Assembly (NCBI GenBank): GCA_017849555.1
Contig: JAFIGU010000031.1
Span: forward strand, 1 to 60,180
DNA length: 60,180 nt
From: Sphingomonas sp.
Lineage (GTDB): Bacteria > Pseudomonadota > Alphaproteobacteria > Sphingomonadales > Sphingomonadaceae
Reading direction: 5' to 3'
Shown: positions 41,855 to 50,570 of the stretch, in pieces
How the letters are laid out: each line of letters opens with the position of its first letter
Position numbering within the stretch: the first letter of the stretch is position 1
Program-made: the position numbers and the translations under genes
Notes under the pieces: model-generated
What the model was told of the DNA's origin: nothing
What the model saw: only the letters and a program-made list of their open reading frames with translations
Databases searched by the model: none

Positions 41855-43638
41855 TGGCAACCTCAGACGGCGGCATGGCCGGTGGGCGGGGGCCGGACCC
41901 TGTCGTCCAGCAGATCGCGTTCTTGTCCGCGCTGGTCGTGATCGGGCTGTGCTGGCCGCTGGTGCGTTTGCAAATACCAGTCGACAGCCGGTTCGCGTTC
42001 ACTGATCTCATCCGCGAGCATTGGGCGCATCGCGATCATCTCGAGCCTTGGATCGAGCAACGCTGGGCATGGCTCGCCGCGCATTCCTATCATCTCTGGT
42101 TCGCGCTGGCGGTACTTCCCGGCGTCATCGCTGTGAGCATCGTTCAGGGCGTCGATCGCCGCACAGCCTGGCCATTGGTCCACGCTCCGCTAGGCTGGGC
42201 TGCGGGTGCCGTCCTTGGCTACATGCTCTATGGTAGCTTTCGCGCAGACAGCTGGCCGCTAGCGGTGATGATGCCGGCGACCTCTGCGTTTCTCGGCGGT
42301 TCGATCGCTGCTCGGCTCGCGGCCTGGCCGCGCAAGTTCAAGTACTTGCGCGGCACAAGAGTCAGGGTCTTCACCGGTGGGCGCGGAGCAAGGCTGCGCG
42401 CTCGCGTTACCGGCGGCGTTACGCTCGCCGGTGTACCGCTGAGCCGCGAAGATGAAACGATGCATATCGCCGCCATCGGCGCCACGGGCTCGGGCAAATC
42501 GACGGCGCTGCGCGGACTCATGGCCGACGCGATCCGGCGTGGCGATCGGCATGTGGTTGCCGATCCAGACGGCGCATCGATGTCGGCTTTCTTCAGCCCC
42601 TGCGATATTGTCCTGAATCCGTTTGACCGGCGGTGCGCCCGTTGGGATCTCCTTGGAGAGATTGAACGGCCGAGCGACTACGCGTTCCTGGCACAGTCAT
42701 TGCTCCCTCATCTCGGGACTGGCGATCACGATCAATGGATCAGCTACGCCCAGCAGTTGCTGGCAGGCGCGATGGAGAATTTCGTTACGCTCCAACTGGG
42801 CAGCTCAGGTGACTTTGCGGCGATGCTAGCCGGCGCCACGCTGGGCGAGCTCAAGCAGCTCTGTGCAGGCACGCCGGCCGCGCGTTACTTTGAGGAGGGC
42901 GGCGAGCGGATGCTCGCCAGCATTCTTGGAACCTTGTCGCCTGCGATCGGCCATCTGCGGCTGATCAGCGCTGTCGAAGGCGAGCCGTTCACGATTCGAC
43001 GCTGGATCAGGGGAGGAACTGGCTCGCTATGGATGCCCTATTTCGCCAACCAGATCGCAGCTGTGAAGGGTCTGATCTCATGCTGGATGAACATCGCCAT
43101 CCTTGAAACTCTCTCTCTTGAACCGGACCATGACAGGCGAATTTGGTTTCATGTGGACGAGCTCGATGCGCTAGGCCGGATCGAGGGACTCAAGGACGCC
43201 CAAGCGAGGCTGCGAAAGTTCGGCGGCTGCGTCGCAGTCGGCTTCCAGTCCTTCGCGCAGGTCAAACAGGTTTATGGCGACGGCGCACAGACCATCATCG
43301 AAAATTGTGGAAACCTGCTCCTGCTCCGCGCCGGAACGAGTGAGAACGGCGGTACAGCCAAGCTCATTTCCGAATTGATCGGCAATCGGGAGCTGGAGCG
43401 CGATGATGTGAGCCGATCAAGGAGTCACGGGCGCAACGCGACCCGTTCGATGTCCATGCAGACTCGCCGGACCATTGAGGATGTCGCTCTCACCAGTGAA
43501 ATCATGCAACTTAGCAACCGCGAGGGCTTTGTGAAACTTGCCAGTCGCGCGCAATGGATACGCGTTCGATTTCCTTTTAAGCCATATTCAAGATCGGCCG
43601 AACCGTTGATGCCGCTACCATCAATGCCTTTAGATTAG
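41854..43638 (+). CDS. Type IV coupling protein (VirD4/TrwB-like ATPase)
   Basis: A 594-residue inner-membrane ATPase that docks the relaxosome to the secretion channel. Two N-terminal hydrophobic segments (about 20-45 and 78-130) precede the TrwB-type ATPase domain: Walker A AAIGATGSGKSTALRGL, ADPDG after it, Walker B IWFHVDELDALGRIEG, VAVGFQSFAQVKQVYG. The family architecture is complete. It is coupled to traA by a TGATG overlap. No VirB/Trb channel genes follow; the next genes are metabolic, so the channel must be encoded elsewhere. Confidence 0.9.
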   Translation: MATSDGGMAGGRGPDPVVQQIAFLSALVVIGLCWPLVRLQIPVDSRFAFTDLIREHWAHRDHLEPWIEQRWAWLAAHSYHLWFALAVLPGVIAVSIVQGVDRRTAWPLVHAPLGWAAGAVLGYMLYGSFRADSWPLAVMMPATSAFLGGSIAARLAAWPRKFKYLRGTRVRVFTGGRGARLRARVTGGVTLAGVPLSREDETMHIAAIGATGSGKSTALRGLMADAIRRGDRHVVADPDGASMSAFFSPCDIVLNPFDRRCARWDLLGEIERPSDYAFLAQSLLPHLGTGDHDQWISYAQQLLAGAMENFVTLQLGSSGDFAAMLAGATLGELKQLCAGTPAARYFEEGGERMLASILGTLSPAIGHLRLISAVEGEPFTIRRWIRGGTGSLWMPYFANQIAAVKGLISCWMNIAILETLSLEPDHDRRIWFHVDELDALGRIEGLKDAQARLRKFGGCVAVGFQSFAQVKQVYGDGAQTIIENCGNLLLLRAGTSENGGTAKLISELIGNRELERDDVSRSRSHGRNATRSMSMQTRRTIEDVALTSEIMQLSNREGFVKLASRAQWIRVRFPFKPYSRSAEPLMPLPSMPLD

Positions 43639-43781
43639 ACAGGGCGGTCAAAGACAGAAAATATGGTACCCTTGCGCCGCCGGCATCGGTCAGGGGCCCG
43701 TGCAACTTTGCCGTCTACCATAGCGCCGGCCGACAAGGCCTTGGCTAAGCGGTTATGATGGTATCTCTGCCATGAAAGACC

Positions 43782-44912
43782 TTAAAGCGCCCGTGCGATG
43801 ACGAGCCGCTGGATGTCGGACGTGCCCTCGTAGATTTGGCACACCCGGACATCGCGATAGATTTTCGCCAACCCGAATTCCTCGAGATAGCCATAGCCAC
43901 CGAGCGTCTGGATCGCGCCGGACACGACGGCCTCGGCGGTTTCGGAGGCGAACAACTTGGCCATCGACGCCTGGGTCAGGCAGGGCTCGCCCGCATCCTT
44001 CAGCGCAGCGGCCGACAGCACCAACTGCCGCGCAGCCTCCAGCCGGGTCGCAAGATCCGCAAGGCGGAAGCCGACTGCCTGATGCTGGATAATCGGTTGG
44101 CCAAAGCTTTTGCGATCCTTGGCATACTCGACCGCGATGGCGAGGGCCGCCTGCGCCATGCCGACGCTTTGCGCAGCAATCCCGATCCGGCCGGCTTCGA
44201 GATTGGAAAGCGCGATGCCGTAACCAGCGCCCTCCGCGCCAAGCCGCAAATCGTCCTCAACAAACAGGTTCTCGAACCGGATCGCACAGGTATCGGAGGC
44301 GCCTTGCCCCATCTTGTGCTCGACCTTGTCGACGAGATAGCCGGCGCGATCGGTGGGAACGACAAACCCCGAGATGCCGCGCTTACCCGCCGCGGGGTCG
44401 GTCACGGCATAGACGATTGCGAGTCCTGCAATACTGGCGGAAGTGATGAACTGCTTTGCGCCGTTAATGCGATATCCGCCCTCCACCTTCGCCGCGCGGC
44501 ACCGCATCGCCGCTGCATCGGAACCGGCATCGGCCTCAGTCAGTGCAAACGCACCGATCATCCTGCCGGCAATCAGGTCTGGCAGGAACCGCGCCTGTTG
44601 CTCGGCCGTGCCGTCCTTGAGCAGGCTCGACACGATGAGGCTGTTCTGGATCGAGATGATTGTCGACAGCGCGCCATCGGCCGCGGCGATCTCGATAAGC
44701 GCGAGCGCATAGCTGACGTAGTCCGCCGCTGCGCCCCCAAACCGATCGGGCGCTGTCATGCCCATCAGGCCAAGCTCCGCGACCTCCTCGAACAAGCCCG
44801 CAGGATAGCTGCCCGCGGTTTCGAAATGCTGGCTATGCGGGCGCACCCGATCCTGCGCGAAGTCGCGCACCACGTCGCGGATCGCGACCTGCGTGTCCGT
44901 CAATATCGTCAT
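43782..44912 (-). CDS. Acyl-CoA dehydrogenase
   Basis: A FAD-dependent alpha,beta-dehydrogenase of 376 residues. It has FALTEADAGSDAAAMRCRA and ITSASIAGLAIVYAVTD (flavin-binding), DRKSFGQPIIQHQAVGFRLADLAT and GGYGYLEEFGLAKIYRDVRVCQIYEGTSDIQRLVIAR, in which the glutamate of IYEGTSDIQ is the catalytic base in the short/branched-chain family. It starts three bases after the stop of the 2-oxoacid ferredoxin oxidoreductase, so it most likely oxidises the acyl-CoA made by that enzyme (isobutyryl-, methylbutyryl- or isovaleryl-CoA type). Confidence 0.9.
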   Translation of the reverse strand: MTILTDTQVAIRDVVRDFAQDRVRPHSQHFETAGSYPAGLFEEVAELGLMGMTAPDRFGGAAADYVSYALALIEIAAADGALSTIISIQNSLIVSSLLKDGTAEQQARFLPDLIAGRMIGAFALTEADAGSDAAAMRCRAAKVEGGYRINGAKQFITSASIAGLAIVYAVTDPAAGKRGISGFVVPTDRAGYLVDKVEHKMGQGASDTCAIRFENLFVEDDLRLGAEGAGYGIALSNLEAGRIGIAAQSVGMAQAALAIAVEYAKDRKSFGQPIIQHQAVGFRLADLATRLEAARQLVLSAAALKDAGEPCLTQASMAKLFASETAEAVVSGAIQTLGGYGYLEEFGLAKIYRDVRVCQIYEGTSDIQRLVIARAL

Positions 44913-44915
44913 CGC

Positions 44916-47900
44916 TCAGGCCGCCTCGCTGATGTGCGAGCACCGTTCCGTGGCGGTTTCGACCTTCGCCAGCAACACGGCACGCTTCGCTCGATATTCG
45001 GCCATGGCCTGTTCTTTAACCGGGCCGTAGCCGCGAACCATGTCCGGCAACCGTGCCAGCGCCGTGGCGTGCGCGAGCCCCGCTTCATCGAGGCCAGCAC
45101 TCAGGGCGTCGATTGTCGCGAGATATTCGTCGCGCAGGCTTCGTTCGGCACGGCGTTCATGTGTGCGACCGAATGGATCCGCCCAGCTGCCCCGCAAGGA
45201 TTTCATCAGCGCAAGGGCTGCGAAGGCGGTGAAGACCCACGGCCCGAACTTGCGCTTGGCCGGCCGGCCCGTACGCGGATCAGTGCGCGAAATGATCGGC
45301 GGGGCGAGCCAGATCGAAACCCGCTTCGTCGCAGCAAACTGCGCCGCCAACGTCTTTCGAAAGGCGGGTTCAGCATAGAGGCGCGCGACTTCATACTCGT
45401 CCTTATAGGCCATCAGTTTGTAGGCGTTCATCGCGACAGCGCAGAGCATGTCACTGCCTAGCGTGCCCATTGCCTGCGTCGCTGCCCGCACGCGCTCTAT
45501 CGTCGCGATATAACGCTCGGCATAAGCCCGGTCCTGATAGGCGATCAGATCGGCGACGCGTCGATCAATCAACGCATCGAGCGTCTCCTCGATCTCGGCG
45601 GCGGTCTCGATGAGGCCAGCGATCCGCTCCACCCTGGCGCCATCGACGGCGGCAAGCCGTCCCCAGGAAAAGGCGCGCTTGTTGAGGGCTACCGCCGCGC
45701 CATTAGCCTCGATCGCCGCCTCGAACGCTACGGCCGACAGGGGTACCAGGCCTTTCTGCCACGCATAGCCGACTAGCAAAGTGTTCGCCGCGACGCTGTT
45801 ACCGAACAGCCCCTCCGCGATACGGGTGGCGCTGAGCAGGAACCCCCTGTTACCGGCGCGCGTCAGCAGGGCATCGATCATGCGGGCAGTCGGCAGCGTG
45901 GCGTCACGATCGGTAACGATATCTGCTGTCGGTGTCTCGTCACCGTTCAGGACGATCGCGCCGCGCCCTTTTGCGAACTTGCCTAGCGAGTCCGGACTGA
46001 CCGCGACAACGGAATCTGTGCCCAACAGCAGGTCGGTCTCGCCGGCGCCTATCCGCACGGCATGGATGGCGGTGCCGTGCGGTGCGATCCGCACCTGGCT
46101 AACCACAGCGCCGTTCTTCTGCGCGAGGCCGGTGAAATCCAGCACCGTCGAAGCAAGCCCATCGAGATGGGCCGCGGTGCCAAGCAACGCGCCGACAGTC
46201 AGCACGCCAAGGCCGCCGATCCCGGCAACGTAGACATTGTAGACGCCGTCTATGGCGACACGCTCCGGTTCGGGCAGAGTGGCGAACAAATCCGCTTCCA
46301 GTGCCCTGATCCGTTCACCGTCGGGCTTGCGCAGCACCGGCCCGTCAATCTCGACGAAGCTCGGGCAGAAGCCTTTCACGCAAGAGAAATCCTTGTTGCA
46401 GGCGGACTGGTTGATCCGGCGCTTCGTGCCGAATTCGGTTTTCGCCGGCTCGACCGCGATGCAGTTCGACTGGACCGAACAGTCGCCGCAACCTTCGCAC
46501 ACGCGCGGGTTGATGAAGAGGCGGCGATCGGGATCAGGAAATGCCCCGCGTTTGCGGCGGCGGCGTTTCTCAGCGGCGCACGTTTGCTCGTAAACGATTA
46601 CAGAAACGCCGGGGACATCGCGCATCTCGCGCTGAATCGCATCCATAGAGTCGCGATGCAGCGCCTTCACGCCGTCGGGCAGGTCCCGCCACTTATTGGG
46701 ATCGTCACTCACCAGGCGCACGTCACCGACGCCTTCGGCCAGCAACTGTGCGATGACCCGGCGTGGCTCGATCACGCCCTCGGCCGGCTGGCCTCCGGTC
46801 ATCGCCACCGCGTCATTATACAGGATCTTGAAAGTGATATTGGCATTGGAAGCAACCGCCGCGCGGATCGCGAGCAGGCCGCTATGCTGATATGTTCCGT
46901 CGCCAAGATTCTGGAAGATGTGGGCGGTCTGCGAGAAGGGCGCCGCGCCAACCCATTGCAGGCCTTCGCCGCCCATCTGGCTAAAGGTCGGCGTCTTCAG
47001 CGCCGGCTGTGCCAGCGCCATGACGTGGCAGCCGATGCCGCCGCCTGACATCGAGCCATCGGGCGTCTTGGTCGAGCTGTTGTGCGGGCAGCCTGAGCAG
47101 AAGAACGGTTTGCGTACCGGGAAGGGAATGATCTCTCCGCGCCGGCCCTGCGCGGTGAGCGCCGCCAGCCGGTCGCCAAGGCCGATCGGATCGTTTTTGC
47201 CCAGGCGGCTTACGATCGCTTGTGCGATCATCAGCGGCGTGAATTCCATGATCACGGGCAGCAACGGCTCGCCCGTCTCGTGGGTTTTGCCGGTGACGCG
47301 GATGCGTTTCCCGGAGCGGTGGAACAATGCGGTTTTGATCTGCGCCTCGACGGTCGGGTTCTTTTCCTCGATCACCAAGATCTCGTCGGCATCGCCGGCA
47401 AAGGCCAGCAGCGGACTGGTGGCGAGCGGCCAGCTCATCGCCACCTTATAGATCGAAATACCGATCGCCTGCGCTTCGTCCTCACCGATCCCAAGGTTCA
47501 ACAGCGCCTGCATCACATCCTGATGCGCCTTGCCGACCGTCACAATGCACAGTCGCTTGCGAGCGCTTTCGAAAACCGGATGATCGATGCGGTTGGCGGT
47601 CGCCCAGCCGATTGCGGCGGGGATACGCTCCTCGACTAAGCGCCTTTCATATTCGGCACGCTGGCCTGGCCACGCGATCGTTGGATCCCAGTTCAAGCCA
47701 TGCGCGGGCACGAGATCGGCCGGAAAGAGATATTGAGGATAGGCTTCGGGCAACTCGAAGGTAGCGGCGCTCTCAACCACCTCAGCGATCGTCTTCATCG
47801 CGACCCACAAGCCGGAGAAGCGCGACATGGCGATCCCCGCGAGGCCTAGCGAAAGGATTTCGGAGACTTTGGCGGGCTGCAGCACCGGCATCATCACCGA

Positions 47901-48401
47901 CTGGAAGATGCCATCGGTCTGATGCGGAAACATCGAGGATTGCGCGGCGTGGTCGTCGCCACCGACCGCGAGCACGCCACCCAGCGGCGATGTACCGAGC
48001 ATGTTGGCATTGCGGAACACATCGCCGGTGCGATCGACGCCGTTGCCCTTGCCGTACCAGATCCCGAATACGCCATCGGCTTTGGTCGGGCCGTACGCCT
48101 TGTGCATCTGCGCGCCCCATAAGGCGGTGGCGGCGAGATCCTCGTTTAGGCCGGGCTGGAAGACGATATCATGGGCGGCGAGGTACTTTTCCGCTTTCCA
48201 GAGCTGCTGGTCGTAAGCGCCAAGCGGCGAGCCGCGATACCCGGAGACGAGACCGGCGGTATTCAGCCCGTACATGCGATCGAGCCGGCGCTGCATCATC
48301 GGCAACCGGACGAGCGCCTGGGTTCCGGTCATAAAGGTCGGCCCGGTTTCCGCGTTGTAAATCGCGTCCAGGCTCGTGATGCGATCGTGTTTCACGGCCA
48401 T
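44916..48401 (-). CDS. Indolepyruvate/2-oxoacid ferredoxin oxidoreductase, fused form
   Basis: Oxidative decarboxylation of a 2-oxo acid to acyl-CoA with ferredoxin as acceptor. The 1,161-residue fusion has an N-terminal pyrimidine-binding part (RGSPLGAYDQQLWKAE), a central TPP domain (GCPHNSSTKTPDGS, NLGDGTYQHSGLLAIRAA, ILYNDAVAMTGGQP), an iron-sulfur segment (INPRVCEGCGDCSVQSNC, CVKGFCPSF) and a C-terminal gamma domain (VYVAGIGGLGVLTVGALLG). ATG 48401 lies very close to AGGAG; GTG 48395 is better spaced and may be the true start. Aerobic proteobacteria use this fused type for aryl- or branched-chain 2-oxo acids. It is divergent from an Lrp-type regulator. Confidence 0.9.
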   Translation of the reverse strand: MAVKHDRITSLDAIYNAETGPTFMTGTQALVRLPMMQRRLDRMYGLNTAGLVSGYRGSPLGAYDQQLWKAEKYLAAHDIVFQPGLNEDLAATALWGAQMHKAYGPTKADGVFGIWYGKGNGVDRTGDVFRNANMLGTSPLGGVLAVGGDDHAAQSSMFPHQTDGIFQSVMMPVLQPAKVSEILSLGLAGIAMSRFSGLWVAMKTIAEVVESAATFELPEAYPQYLFPADLVPAHGLNWDPTIAWPGQRAEYERRLVEERIPAAIGWATANRIDHPVFESARKRLCIVTVGKAHQDVMQALLNLGIGEDEAQAIGISIYKVAMSWPLATSPLLAFAGDADEILVIEEKNPTVEAQIKTALFHRSGKRIRVTGKTHETGEPLLPVIMEFTPLMIAQAIVSRLGKNDPIGLGDRLAALTAQGRRGEIIPFPVRKPFFCSGCPHNSSTKTPDGSMSGGGIGCHVMALAQPALKTPTFSQMGGEGLQWVGAAPFSQTAHIFQNLGDGTYQHSGLLAIRAAVASNANITFKILYNDAVAMTGGQPAEGVIEPRRVIAQLLAEGVGDVRLVSDDPNKWRDLPDGVKALHRDSMDAIQREMRDVPGVSVIVYEQTCAAEKRRRRKRGAFPDPDRRLFINPRVCEGCGDCSVQSNCIAVEPAKTEFGTKRRINQSACNKDFSCVKGFCPSFVEIDGPVLRKPDGERIRALEADLFATLPEPERVAIDGVYNVYVAGIGGLGVLTVGALLGTAAHLDGLASTVLDFTGLAQKNGAVVSQVRIAPHGTAIHAVRIGAGETDLLLGTDSVVAVSPDSLGKFAKGRGAIVLNGDETPTADIVTDRDATLPTARMIDALLTRAGNRGFLLSATRIAEGLFGNSVAANTLLVGYAWQKGLVPLSAVAFEAAIEANGAAVALNKRAFSWGRLAAVDGARVERIAGLIETAAEIEETLDALIDRRVADLIAYQDRAYAERYIATIERVRAATQAMGTLGSDMLCAVAMNAYKLMAYKDEYEVARLYAEPAFRKTLAAQFAATKRVSIWLAPPIISRTDPRTGRPAKRKFGPWVFTAFAALALMKSLRGSWADPFGRTHERRAERSLRDEYLATIDALSAGLDEAGLAHATALARLPDMVRGYGPVKEQAMAEYRAKRAVLLAKVETATERCSHISEAA

Positions 48402-48492
48402 TCTCCTAAGGTGGCCGTGTATATCCTCATGCTCGCCACGTTTGTGACCAAAGTGATTAGTCGATATTGGCTTTATTAGTATGTTTGCGCTA

Positions 48493-48498
48493 TATAAT
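48493..48498 (+). promoter_or_regulatory. -10 element of the lrp-like gene, giving a leaderless or near-leaderless mRNA
   Basis: A perfect TATAAT ends seven bases before the ATG at 48506, with no Shine-Dalgarno before the ATG. Upstream, TGATTAGT (48454) and TTATTAGT (48473) repeats could be Lrp-type binding sites controlling both divergent genes. No ideal -35 is visible. Confidence 0.4.
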
Positions 48499-48505
48499 TG
48501 CGATT

Positions 48506-48991
48506 ATGACCAACAAAGATACCAACCCGCTCAGGCTTGATCGCGCCGACAGCCAGATACTTAAAACGTTAGCCAAAGACGGTAGAATTAGTTGGCGGGA
48601 TCTCGCCGAAAGGATCGGCCTCTCGCTCACGCCGACGCTGCGGCGCGTTCGCCAACTGGAACAGGACGGGGTCATCAAAGGGTATGGCGCCCAGATCGAT
48701 CAGACGCGGCTGATCGGATCGATGGGGGTGTTCATCTCGATCACACTCGAGCGGCAAGTTGACGAAGTTCTTAGCGCGTTCGAAACTGCAGTCCTCGCGC
48801 TGCCCGAGATCATGGGCGGCTATCTGATGAGCGGCGGCTCGGATTACATGCTACACGCATTCGTGCGGGACCTTGAGCATTATAGGCTGTTGTTGGGCCA
48901 ACTCACCCGGTTGAACGGCATCGCCCACATCCAATCGAGCTTCGTGCTTAAGACCTTTGCGCAGCGAACCGAGCCGGCGCTCCAAGTCTAA
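48506..48991 (+). CDS. Lrp/AsnC family transcriptional regulator
   Basis: A 161-residue regulator with the N-terminal HTH (LDRADSQILKTLAKDGRISWRDLAERIGLSLTPTLRRVRQLEQDGVIKGYGA) spanning about residues 11-62, then the RAM effector domain (VFISITLERQVDEVLSAFE, GGYLMSGGSDYMLHAFVRDLEHY). Such proteins often sense an amino acid and control its catabolic genes. It is divergent from the 2-oxoacid ferredoxin oxidoreductase gene and so probably regulates it (BkdR-like role). Confidence 0.9.
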   Translation: MTNKDTNPLRLDRADSQILKTLAKDGRISWRDLAERIGLSLTPTLRRVRQLEQDGVIKGYGAQIDQTRLIGSMGVFISITLERQVDEVLSAFETAVLALPEIMGGYLMSGGSDYMLHAFVRDLEHYRLLLGQLTRLNGIAHIQSSFVLKTFAQRTEPALQV

Positions 48992-49009
48992 CAGCCTCGT
49001 TAGTGTGAG

Positions 49010-49218
49010 CGTCCCAGAGGCGCGCCGTGAGCCCGGTCAGCGCATTCTTATCGATCATTCCCGGAGTCACACGACGGCATCGGTGACCAGTTGGCCCTGC
49101 TCTGCATAGAGACAGAACCGACAGCCCTGACAGCAGGGCCGAGCGTCGTCGAATGAATCGCGATCACGCTGGTCAGCGCGCTCTGCCCGTCTTTGATGAC
49201 GTGCAGGCCCTCCAAAAA
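49010..49218 (-). pseudogene. Decayed N-terminal fragment of a Leu/Val/Phe-type amino-acid dehydrogenase
   Basis: Reading leftwards, three frames in turn give EGLHVIKDGQSALTSVIAIH-STTLGPA, then GCRFCLYAEQGQLVTDAVV, then GMIDKNALTGL. Together they follow the conserved N-terminal region of leucine/valine/phenylalanine dehydrogenases (IIAIHDTTLGPALGG, then DALRLSRGMTYKNA). Two frameshifts and loss of the remainder show a dead gene. It lies between the lrp-like gene and the aminotransferase gene. Confidence 0.72.
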
Positions 49219-49265
49219 TCCTCGGCCAGCGCTCGGACCCTATCGGCTCTCCTTAGCCATCGTTT

Positions 49266-50351
49266 TCACGAAATATTTCGAACCCATCCGTCCGGCGCTT
49301 CAAAAAGCCCGCGCTGTATACCGACGAGCTCAGCTTTGATGGAGGCGGTAAGCTCCCCCTCTAGGCCATCACCGATGGTCCATTCACCATCCTTGCTTTT
49401 GAGCGCACCAACGGGTGTCACCACAGCCGCGGTCCCGCAAGCGAAGACCTCGGTGAGAAACCCGCTTGCTGCGTCGGCCTTCCATCGTTCAATCGCATAG
49501 GCCTCTTCAGCCACATCCACCCCCCTTCGCCGCAGCAACTCGATGATCGAAGCGCGCGTGATGCCTGGCAGAATCGTGCCAGTGAGGGGCGGTGTGATCA
49601 CTCCTCCGTCCTCAAACACAAAAAAGAGGTTCATCCCGCCAAGCTCTTCAACGCAGCGATGTTCAACTGCATCAAGGAAGACAACTTGGTCGCAGCCATG
49701 TTCAATGGCTTCAGCCTGCGCCATCAAACTTGCCGCGTAGTTGCCACCACATTTGGCAGCGCCGGTTCCTCCTGGGCCAGCACGGTTGAGGTGCTCGGAA
49801 ACCCAAAGAGAAATGGATCGCTTGCCGCCTTTGAAATAAGCTCTGGCAGGCGACGCTATGACGCAAAAGGTGAATTCTTTTGCGGGACGCACGCCCAAGA
49901 AGGCTTCCGAGGCAAACATGAACGGGCGGAGGTATAGACTACCCTCACCAGACGGAACCCAGTCACGATCGGTCCGCACCAGTTCTTCGATCCCCTCGAG
50001 AAACATGTCCTCGGGCATCTCGGGCATCGCCAAGCGGTGCGCGGAGGCGTTGAAGCGTCGAGCATTCTGCTCCGGACGAAACAGCATGATGCCACCGTCG
50101 TCGCCGCGGTACGCCTTCATGCCCTCGAAGATTTCCTGGGCGTAGTGGAGAACACTTGTGGCCGGCGCGAGTGTGAAAGGGCGGTGCGCGCCGATCGTTG
50201 CGCTGTGCCATCCGCGCCCCTCCGACCAGATGGCCGTAGCCATATGATCGGTGAATACGTTGCCGAACCCTGGATCGATCAAAAGCTGCTCGCGCTCGCT
50301 GACAGAGCGCGGATTGGAGTGCGATTCAATCGCGAAAGGCACACGCGCCAT
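49266..50351 (-). CDS. ilvE: Branched-chain amino acid aminotransferase
   Basis: A fold-type IV PLP transaminase of 361 residues: TSVLHYAQEIFEGMKAYRGDDGGIMLFRPEQNARRFNASA, PSGEGSLYLRPFMFASE, the PLP lysine in GGTGAAKCGGNYAASLMAQ, EELGGMNLFFVFEDG and TGTILPGITRASIIELL. It is of the longer eukaryote/actinobacterial-like class. ATG 50351 has AGAAGGA at good spacing; ATG 50357 overlaps the stop of a tiny upstream frame and is an alternative. It is the last gene of the hyuA-DUF917 operon, so a catabolic role (2-oxo acid supply to the ferredoxin oxidoreductase) is likely. Confidence 0.9.
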   Translation of the reverse strand: MARVPFAIESHSNPRSVSEREQLLIDPGFGNVFTDHMATAIWSEGRGWHSATIGAHRPFTLAPATSVLHYAQEIFEGMKAYRGDDGGIMLFRPEQNARRFNASAHRLAMPEMPEDMFLEGIEELVRTDRDWVPSGEGSLYLRPFMFASEAFLGVRPAKEFTFCVIASPARAYFKGGKRSISLWVSEHLNRAGPGGTGAAKCGGNYAASLMAQAEAIEHGCDQVVFLDAVEHRCVEELGGMNLFFVFEDGGVITPPLTGTILPGITRASIIELLRRRGVDVAEEAYAIERWKADAASGFLTEVFACGTAAVVTPVGALKSKDGEWTIGDGLEGELTASIKAELVGIQRGLFEAPDGWVRNIS

Positions 50352-50353
50352 TG

Positions 50354-50476
50354 TCATTCCTTCTCATTGAATTCCGCAAAGCTGATCGGAACGCCGCTCG
50401 CATCGCGCGAGACGGTCGTCAAATCACGCGCCACCCCTTTAGGAGCGCCCACACGGTGAACGGCTATGGGGTTCAT
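50354..50476 (-). CDS. Possible 40-residue coupled small ORF before ilvE
   Basis: Starts MNPIAVHRVGAPKGVARDLT and ends SFAEFNEKE; its stop overlaps an ATG of the aminotransferase gene (ATGA). It has no recognised family and could be a truncated relic or a leader-type ORF serving translational coupling. It lies in the 214-base gap after the DUF917 gene. Confidence 0.3.
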   Translation of the reverse strand: MNPIAVHRVGAPKGVARDLTTVSRDASGVPISFAEFNEKE

Positions 50477-50570
50477 TGGTCGCCCGTCTGGAGGTAGGCA
50501 CCATCGCCGGTGCATCGATCACAGATGCCAGATCCCCGGCTGGGTCTTCACGATCATGAACCCATGCTGC

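Larger units (their letters stand above)
27195..43638 (+). mobile_element. Backbone of an integrative conjugative/mobilizable element inserted at tRNA-Thr
   Basis: From the tRNA 3' end onward the gene content changes abruptly from housekeeping genes to mobile-element functions: DUF932, DUF2958, ParB-like, toprim, DUF2493, DUF736, split DUF6499/DUF2285 activator, excisionase-like protein, TraF peptidase, transglycosylase, TraC/D, oriT-like site, TraA relaxase and coupling protein. The order resembles the transfer module of the Mesorhizobium symbiosis ICE. The right end is not visible: the lower-GC cargo after 43,638 may also be inside. No integrase, trb/virB genes or second copy of the tRNA 3' end were found in the window. 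Confidence 0.75.

Noticed and set aside
43639..43781. An insertion sequence at the boundary between the transfer genes and the metabolic cargo
   Set aside because: No transposase frame, terminal inverted repeats or target duplication could be identified in this short gap.
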